Assembly (NCBI GenBank): GCA_002308275.1
Contig: DBWF01000054.1
Coordinates: 1,092 to 20,506 of the forward strand
Length of the DNA stretch: 19,415 nucleotides
Source of the DNA: Caryophanales bacterium UBA1245
Lineage (GTDB): Bacteria > Bacillota_I > Bacilli_A > ML615J-28 > CAG-313
Direction: 5' to 3'
Position 1 is the first letter of the stretch. Every line of letters begins with the position of its first letter. This document shows positions 15,131 to 19,415 of the stretch, one piece after another. The notes under the pieces are model-generated. The model made no database searches. It was not told the origin of the DNA and saw nothing but the letters and a program-made list of their open reading frames with translations. The translations under genes and the position numbers were made by a program.

Positions 15131-15474
15131 CTTCAATTCAAACATTAAATATATACATCTAGTAAATCCTTCAGTAATAGTAGTCCCTTTAAGCAATCCA
15201 CCATTAAATGTCGCTACACCATTGTCGTAGGTGTTTATGTAAAGGGAGTAGTTGTATTATCAATATCTCCCTATACTAAATTATACCATTTTTCATTATA
15301 TCCATCTCCGATATCTAGAGAATTCACATATTCCTCTCCTTAACAAGTATCATATGCAATATTATTATCTCCTTCAATACCGAGATTGGAATTATGTGCT
15401 TTAACGCTTATAATAGATATGGAACAAATAAATACTATAAATTATATAATAATTAAACTCTTAATACACTTCAT
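15131..15474 (-). pseudogene. Decayed gene of a small secreted protein
   Basis: ATG at 15474 opens a signal-peptide-like frame, MKCIKSLIII, then TAA, then FIVFICSISIISVKAHN. It continues NLGIEGDNNIAYDTC, TAA, GEEYVNSLDIGDG, YNEKWYNLV, TAG (15271-15273), then GDIDNTTTPFT and another stop. From about 15256 a different frame carries a coherent 42-residue stretch (YNYSLYINTYDNGVATFNGG, then LLKGTTITEGFTRC and onward) up to the terminator. Three in-frame stops plus one frameshift show a pseudogene whose ancestor was probably an exported protein of roughly 110 residues. It shares KAHN/DAHA cleavage-region and E[KR]WY-L features with the small ORF at 5684-5854. I do not recognise the family. It occupies most of the 498-base gap between tgt and the lipoprotein gene. 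Confidence 0.65.
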
Positions 15475-15550
15475 ATCGCTTATAAAACTCTTCCAAAAAC
15501 TGTCGCTTTATTTTATTATAATTATAAATATAATAATGATCATAATAATT

Positions 15551-16387
15551 TTACATTTCATTTTCTTTAATAATAGCACCTTTTATAAATTCATAATAAC
15601 TTTCACGATAAATTGTACCATCAAGATCTCCGCATAATTCATAAATGCATTCTTTATTATTATAAATTTTAATCGGAATAAACTGTGTTTTAGCATATTC
15701 CAACGTATAATAATCTTTTAGTTGAAAACTACAATACAAATAGTTATATGTGTCATTTATATTTAAACTTTCTGACAAAGAAATATAACTATCATCAGTA
15801 ATATTTCCTGATGTATAAAAGAGCAAATTTGAGTTATATACTTCTTTTCCATCGATTCTAGAAAATTTAATTGCATTTTTAGTTAAAACTGTAATTAATT
15901 GATAATTCCCTCTTTCTAATGGTATTTCATTATCATTAGTTTCAAAGATTAATAATGGGTATTGTTGAATATTAATTAGTTTTTGAAAATAGGCGATTTG
16001 ATACTTGTACAACATCTTGTCAATACCTGTATGCAATAAAATACCAGTTGGAGGTATATAAACATCATCATCAAAACTATTTAATATTTCAACAAGTGTT
16101 TTACTAATATAAACGCCCAAAAAAGACTGTTCCCTAAAATCAATAAATGTTTCATATAGATAATAATCATAGTATTGATTATTACAGTCAGCATAATAAT
16201 GAATCAATGATGCAGGCGGTGTTGACTCATTAGAACCCACTTCATTTAATATCATTGACTGAATATCTTCATTTGATACTGATAAATCATAGATACTGGG
16301 ATCACTTTCATTGATACTATGAGTATATTGACAACTATATAGCAAAAGAATAGTGAATAAAAAGCAAATAGCAAATACTCTCTTCAA
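15551..16387 (-). CDS. Unknown lipoprotein (island 2)
   Basis: A 278-residue predicted lipoprotein beginning MKRVFAICFLFTILLLYSC, with the lipidated Cys at C19. The mature part is acidic and Tyr/Asn/Ile-rich, with a Ser/Pro/Asp-rich linker to about residue 60 and beta-like stretches after it (YLYETFIDFREQSFLGVYI, NYQLITVLTKNAIKFSRIDG). I do not recognise a family. The start is TTG at 16387, supported by AAAGGGGG eight bases upstream; there is no better ATG. It lies 67 bases downstream of the glycosidase gene, with no convincing terminator between, and upstream of a decayed small secreted-protein gene. Strong A+T bias and odd stop-rich flanks suggest an accessory insertion. A RIDG[EK]..Y motif and similar layout weakly link it to the lipoprotein at 5838-6710. 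Confidence 0.78.
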   Translation of the reverse strand: MKRVFAICFLFTILLLYSCQYTHSINESDPSIYDLSVSNEDIQSMILNEVGSNESTPPASLIHYYADCNNQYYDYYLYETFIDFREQSFLGVYISKTLVEILNSFDDDVYIPPTGILLHTGIDKMLYKYQIAYFQKLINIQQYPLLIFETNDNEIPLERGNYQLITVLTKNAIKFSRIDGKEVYNSNLLFYTSGNITDDSYISLSESLNINDTYNYLYCSFQLKDYYTLEYAKTQFIPIKIYNNKECIYELCGDLDGTIYRESYYEFIKGAIIKENEM

Positions 16388-16454
16388 TATATTATCCCCC
16401 TTTTATAATCTTTTCCATTATTCAATCAATAATAAAAATATTGAAATAAATAAA

Positions 16455-18575
16455 TTAACTGTTTTTACGTTTAAATAGAATTATAATTATGCTGCATGCA
16501 GCAATCAAACTAGTGATCATGTATGCTCCAAAATTACAATTGAAGCCACCTTTAGAGCCGCCTTCATTACCACCATCATCTGGTTGGCCAGGATTTTCGC
16601 CTGATGCTTCTTTGAGAATAGCATGGAAATCAATATCTTTAGTTAATGTGCCAACCTCTTGATCCCAAGAATCGAATTCGTATCCTTCTGGAACATCAAA
16701 ATCAGTAGGAGCAACAATTTGATCACCTTCATGACCAACTACTTCTTTAACTACTACATCATTAACTAAGAAACGATAAGTATAGATAACTTTAAAATCA
16801 TAACTATAGTTAAGAGTTACCGTTTCAACTTGTCCTAAAGCAAGACGATATGTATAGTTAACCACAATGTTAAATGTTTTACTTACATAAGAATATACTT
16901 TAACAGTTGCACTATCAAAGGTACGATTAACAATACCATCTAAATTATTATATTTAACTGACATACCACATAATGCTTTAGTTGGGTCATCATATGTTAT
17001 AACAATATTAAAGCCTGATAGTGTTTCATCAAATCTAACATTAAAGTTACTTGGAGCAACCTTAGAACCACTATTTTCACCAGCAGTTACAATATTCTTA
17101 CTATATAAAGGTTTAATGTATGTTGTTTTACCAACATTATAAGAAACATATAATGCAATATTGTATTCTTTACCTTGTTCAAGACCACGAAGGTTGAAGT
17201 TTTCATAGCTTTGACCAGTTGCGATACCATCAACATAAACTTCAGCACCATTATATTCAAAACCATGGCAAGGAGTAATTACACTTGAGCCACTAATTGA
17301 AGCAGATCCATCAGCTTCAGGAGTTGATGTTACATTCATTTCAACTTCGATTTTTGGTACAACGACTAGTAAGAAGTCTGAATCACTTCTTAGTCCGCCA
17401 TCACTTGGGCTATTTGTAACTGTTAATTTACCATCAATTAAAACAGCGAAAGTACTTGATCCACCACCATCTAGATTGAAGGCTTGTGTACAACCTTCAT
17501 TCTTTAGAGCTAACGCATTTTCACGTTCTGAAACGCCATCCATCGCTTGTGTTTCTTGACGGCCATCAATAACCATTAAGCATAGAGAACCATCTTCTTT
17601 GAAACCAAATGAAGTTCTTGGGTGACGAAGTGATACATGGTCTGTACCATGGTCACCGATTTGTTCAACTGTTTGAACAACACCATCTTTTAATGTTTGA
17701 CCACCAACACCAATGGCATTAGTAATACCTTCCCAAGCACCAGCAGTTGTTTTATAAATTTTAACTGGTGTACCTTTTGATAATAGATTAGCATAATCAG
17801 CTGATGCGGTAACAAGCATTGGACCAGTATAAGATGTGTCAGTTACTCTTTCACTAACTTTACCAACGATATATGAACAATCAACAAGCTTCATATTTGA
17901 AGATAACTCTAATGCAAATGCTTCATAAGGCGTATCGGTTTCAGATAGTGATGTGCAATATGAAATACCACCTGCAGCAGGCATTGTATTAAAGCTAGGT
18001 AAAGTAGTACTTCTTAATACATTACCTTGAGTATTTTCAAAAATATCTAAAGTATAATATTCACTAACTGGAATTGATCCACCTTTAGAAGTCATCACAT
18101 AACTAAAGTCATCAGTGAAACCAACTGAATAGAATCTTGATCCAGTAGCTTCCTTTAAGACTGCACCATCGGCAACACAGCCACTTGTCATCGATTTGTC
18201 ACCATTAATCGCAAAATAGTCACCATTAACAGCAGCAATAACCGTATAATTTGGATGATAGTATTCATAGTTTTGGGCTACCGCAAGTAAATTAGATGCG
18301 GAAATTCCTTTAGCACCAACATTACTCCATGCTACTACATGAGCAACCCCTGGTGCAAATGTTGCAATATTAACAACTTGTTGACCAGTTGCACCCTCAT
18401 CATTTACGGATGTCGCTTTATATTTTTGCCAATGAACACCTTCAATGATTTCTTTATCATTTAGGATTTCACCTTTTGTAAAAGACAAAGGTGAATCAGC
18501 TTTAACTATTCTAAAAGAAACAAAGAATAAAGCAAATAATAAAATAGCAAAACTTAATAATTTTCTAATTCTCAT
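16455..18575 (-). CDS. Secreted phosphodiester glycosidase-family (NAGPA-like) protein
   Basis: A 706-residue exported protein. Residues 1-26 are a signal peptide ending near VKA. The NAGPA/phosphodiester glycosidase domain (about 65-405) has the family marks AAVNGDYF (114-121), RHPRTSFG (318-325), VIDGR (335-339) and FNLDGGGSST (366-375). Such domains cleave sugar phosphodiester bonds; in Gram-positives, wall or exopolysaccharide turnover is suspected. A fibronectin-III-like region follows (about 415-495 and 500-585), then an InlB-B/Flg_new-like repeat (about 590-654: GDQIVAPTDFDVPEGYEFDS). The C-terminus has a Gly/Asp-rich linker, GGFNCNFG (C680), a membrane segment and KRKNS, which looks like a surface-sorting signal without LPXTG. 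The ATG follows AAGGAG; pgi ends 27 bases upstream. Confidence 0.88.
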   Translation of the reverse strand: MRIRKLLSFAILLFALFFVSFRIVKADSPLSFTKGEILNDKEIIEGVHWQKYKATSVNDEGATGQQVVNIATFAPGVAHVVAWSNVGAKGISASNLLAVAQNYEYYHPNYTVIAAVNGDYFAINGDKSMTSGCVADGAVLKEATGSRFYSVGFTDDFSYVMTSKGGSIPVSEYYTLDIFENTQGNVLRSTTLPSFNTMPAAGGISYCTSLSETDTPYEAFALELSSNMKLVDCSYIVGKVSERVTDTSYTGPMLVTASADYANLLSKGTPVKIYKTTAGAWEGITNAIGVGGQTLKDGVVQTVEQIGDHGTDHVSLRHPRTSFGFKEDGSLCLMVIDGRQETQAMDGVSERENALALKNEGCTQAFNLDGGGSSTFAVLIDGKLTVTNSPSDGGLRSDSDFLLVVVPKIEVEMNVTSTPEADGSASISGSSVITPCHGFEYNGAEVYVDGIATGQSYENFNLRGLEQGKEYNIALYVSYNVGKTTYIKPLYSKNIVTAGENSGSKVAPSNFNVRFDETLSGFNIVITYDDPTKALCGMSVKYNNLDGIVNRTFDSATVKVYSYVSKTFNIVVNYTYRLALGQVETVTLNYSYDFKVIYTYRFLVNDVVVKEVVGHEGDQIVAPTDFDVPEGYEFDSWDQEVGTLTKDIDFHAILKEASGENPGQPDDGGNEGGSKGGFNCNFGAYMITSLIAACSIIIILFKRKNS

Positions 18576-18602
18576 TTTTAATTCTCCTTATATTACCTTA
18601 TA

Positions 18603-19415
18603 TTATAGACGTTTCTTTAACTGTTCTGATAATTCTTCATAGCCAGGTTTACCAAGAAGAGCAAACATATTCTTTTTATAACTTTCAACGCCTGGTTGAT
18701 TAAATGGATTAATTTCTTGCATATAGCAAGCAATACCACAACTAAACATCATGAAATACAATAAGTATCCAATATTATAAGCATCTACTTTATCAATTTC
18801 AATCATTAAATTAGGAACGCCACCATCAACATGAGCTAGAATTGTTCCCATCATTGCTTGATCATTTACTTCGCTTAAATGTTTGCCAGTTAAATAGTTA
18901 AGACCATCTAAATCATTATCACCCTTTTGTAGGATTTGATTCTTTTCAGGTTCACCAATCTTGATAACGGTTTCGAACATAATTCTTAAGCCTTCTTGAA
19001 CATATTGACCCATTGAATGAAGGTCTGTTGAATAAGTGAGGCTGGCTGGGAATAAGCCTTTACCATCTTTACCTTCTGATTCGCCAAATAGTTGTTTCCA
19101 CCATTCACTAATAAATGATAGTTTTGGCTCATACGTAACAAGTATTTCAATCCATTTAGCATGTTCGTACATGTAGTGACGGCTTGCGGCATAAAGCATC
19201 GCTGGGTTTTGTTCGAATGGTAGCTTATAGCAGTCATTCATTGCTTCAAAACTTCCTTGCATTAAAGCATCAATATCGATACCGGCACAAGCAATTGGAA
19301 GTAAGCCAACACCAGTAAACCAAGAATACCTTCCACCAATATCATCAGGAACAATGAATGATTCATAACCTAATTCATTAGCTTGCACCTTTAGTGCACC
19401 TTTTGCTTTATCAGT
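18603..19415 (-). CDS. pgi: Glucose-6-phosphate isomerase, C-terminal part
   Basis: The gene runs off the right edge, so only about 270 C-terminal residues are seen, beginning in a TDKAKGALKVQA stretch typical of the middle of Pgi. The enzyme interconverts glucose-6-phosphate and fructose-6-phosphate in glycolysis. IPDDIGGRYSWFTGVGLLP is a conserved active-site region. FGESEGKDGKGLFPASLTYSTDLHSMGQ is characteristic of the Gram-positive type. INPFNQPGVESYKK is the second PGI family signature. A GTG at 19388 opens a frame inside the window, but the coding sequence continues upstream of it, so that is not the start. It lies just ahead of the NAGPA-like gene (27-base gap), probably cotranscribed. 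Confidence 0.96.
   Translation of the reverse strand, partial: TDKAKGALKVQANELGYESFIVPDDIGGRYSWFTGVGLLPIACAGIDIDALMQGSFEAMNDCYKLPFEQNPAMLYAASRHYMYEHAKWIEILVTYEPKLSFISEWWKQLFGESEGKDGKGLFPASLTYSTDLHSMGQYVQEGLRIMFETVIKIGEPEKNQILQKGDNDLDGLNYLTGKHLSEVNDQAMMGTILAHVDGGVPNLMIEIDKVDAYNIGYLLYFMMFSCGIACYMQEINPFNQPGVESYKKNMFALLGKPGYEELSEQLKKRL

Noticed and set aside
15184..15252. Imperfect inverted repeat TA(G/C)TCCCTTTA with a wide loop
   Set aside because: About 11 bases with one mismatch and a loop of over 40 bases inside a decaying gene; there is no T-run or other sign of function.
15386..15637. Open plus-strand frame of 83 codons, hydrophobic
   Set aside because: It is low-complexity Ile/Leu/Phe translation of A+T-rich DNA spanning the lipoprotein 3' end; the minus-strand reading (lipoprotein plus decayed gene) explains the region better.
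16388..16454. Promoter or terminator between the glycosidase and island 2 lipoprotein genes
   Set aside because: The gap has only weak A+T hairpins. The best TATAAA lies too close to the ribosome site to serve as a -10, so neither element is called.
1..19415. tRNA, rRNA, CRISPR array, insertion sequence, riboswitch
   Set aside because: I looked for cloverleaf-like segments, regular spaced repeats, transposase motifs and known leader structures on both strands and saw none that I could support.

Overview
This window is A+T-rich, densely packed bacterial DNA. It looks like a low-GC Gram-positive of the Bacillota/Mollicutes side (Erysipelotrichia, RF39 or Izemoplasma-like; an inference from gene content, not a placement). 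Supporting signs are the pairs dnaD-nth and gmk-rpoZ, an RqcH-type gene divergent from gmk, strong AGGAGG ribosome sites, lipoprotein signal peptides and no outer-membrane genes. Trp is encoded by TGG inside all conserved genes, so the standard bacterial code applies even though only one gene stops at TGA. All genes but one lie on the minus strand.

Layout from the left: (1) the N-terminal part of a NifU-like iron-sulfur scaffold protein, cut by the window edge, with its own promoter; (2) a probable three-gene operon of a DUF1846 protein, a YfcE-type phosphodiesterase and a HAD hydrolase; (3) a single-gene ABC transporter (ATPase fused to an FtsX/MacB-like permease) behind a strong promoter overlapped by a perfect dyad; (4) an accessory island with an unknown lipoprotein and a tiny overlapping secreted-peptide ORF; (5) a nucleobase salvage operon in which an unknown 359-residue membrane protein is translationally coupled to upp and hpt; (6) gmk-rpoZ, divergent from the RqcH/NFACT gene, which converges on nth over a shared terminator; (7) an operon tgt - unknown lipoprotein - dnaD - nth; (8) a second accessory island with an unknown lipoprotein and a decayed small secreted-protein gene; (9) a large secreted, C-terminally anchored phosphodiester glycosidase-family protein downstream of pgi, which is cut by the right edge.

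Most of the window is housekeeping: tRNA modification (tgt), replication restart or initiation (dnaD), base excision repair (nth), ribosome quality control (rqcH), guanylate synthesis and transcription (gmk, rpoZ), base salvage (upp, hpt) and glycolysis (pgi).

The most unusual content is the pair of islands at about 5.6-6.7 kb and 15.1-16.4 kb. Both carry a YSC-lipobox lipoprotein of about 280 residues, followed by a small signal-peptide protein ending in a similar E[KR]WY-L motif and then an intrinsic terminator. The small gene is clearly broken in the second island and apparently truncated in the first. They may be two copies of an undescribed two-gene secreted module undergoing decay.
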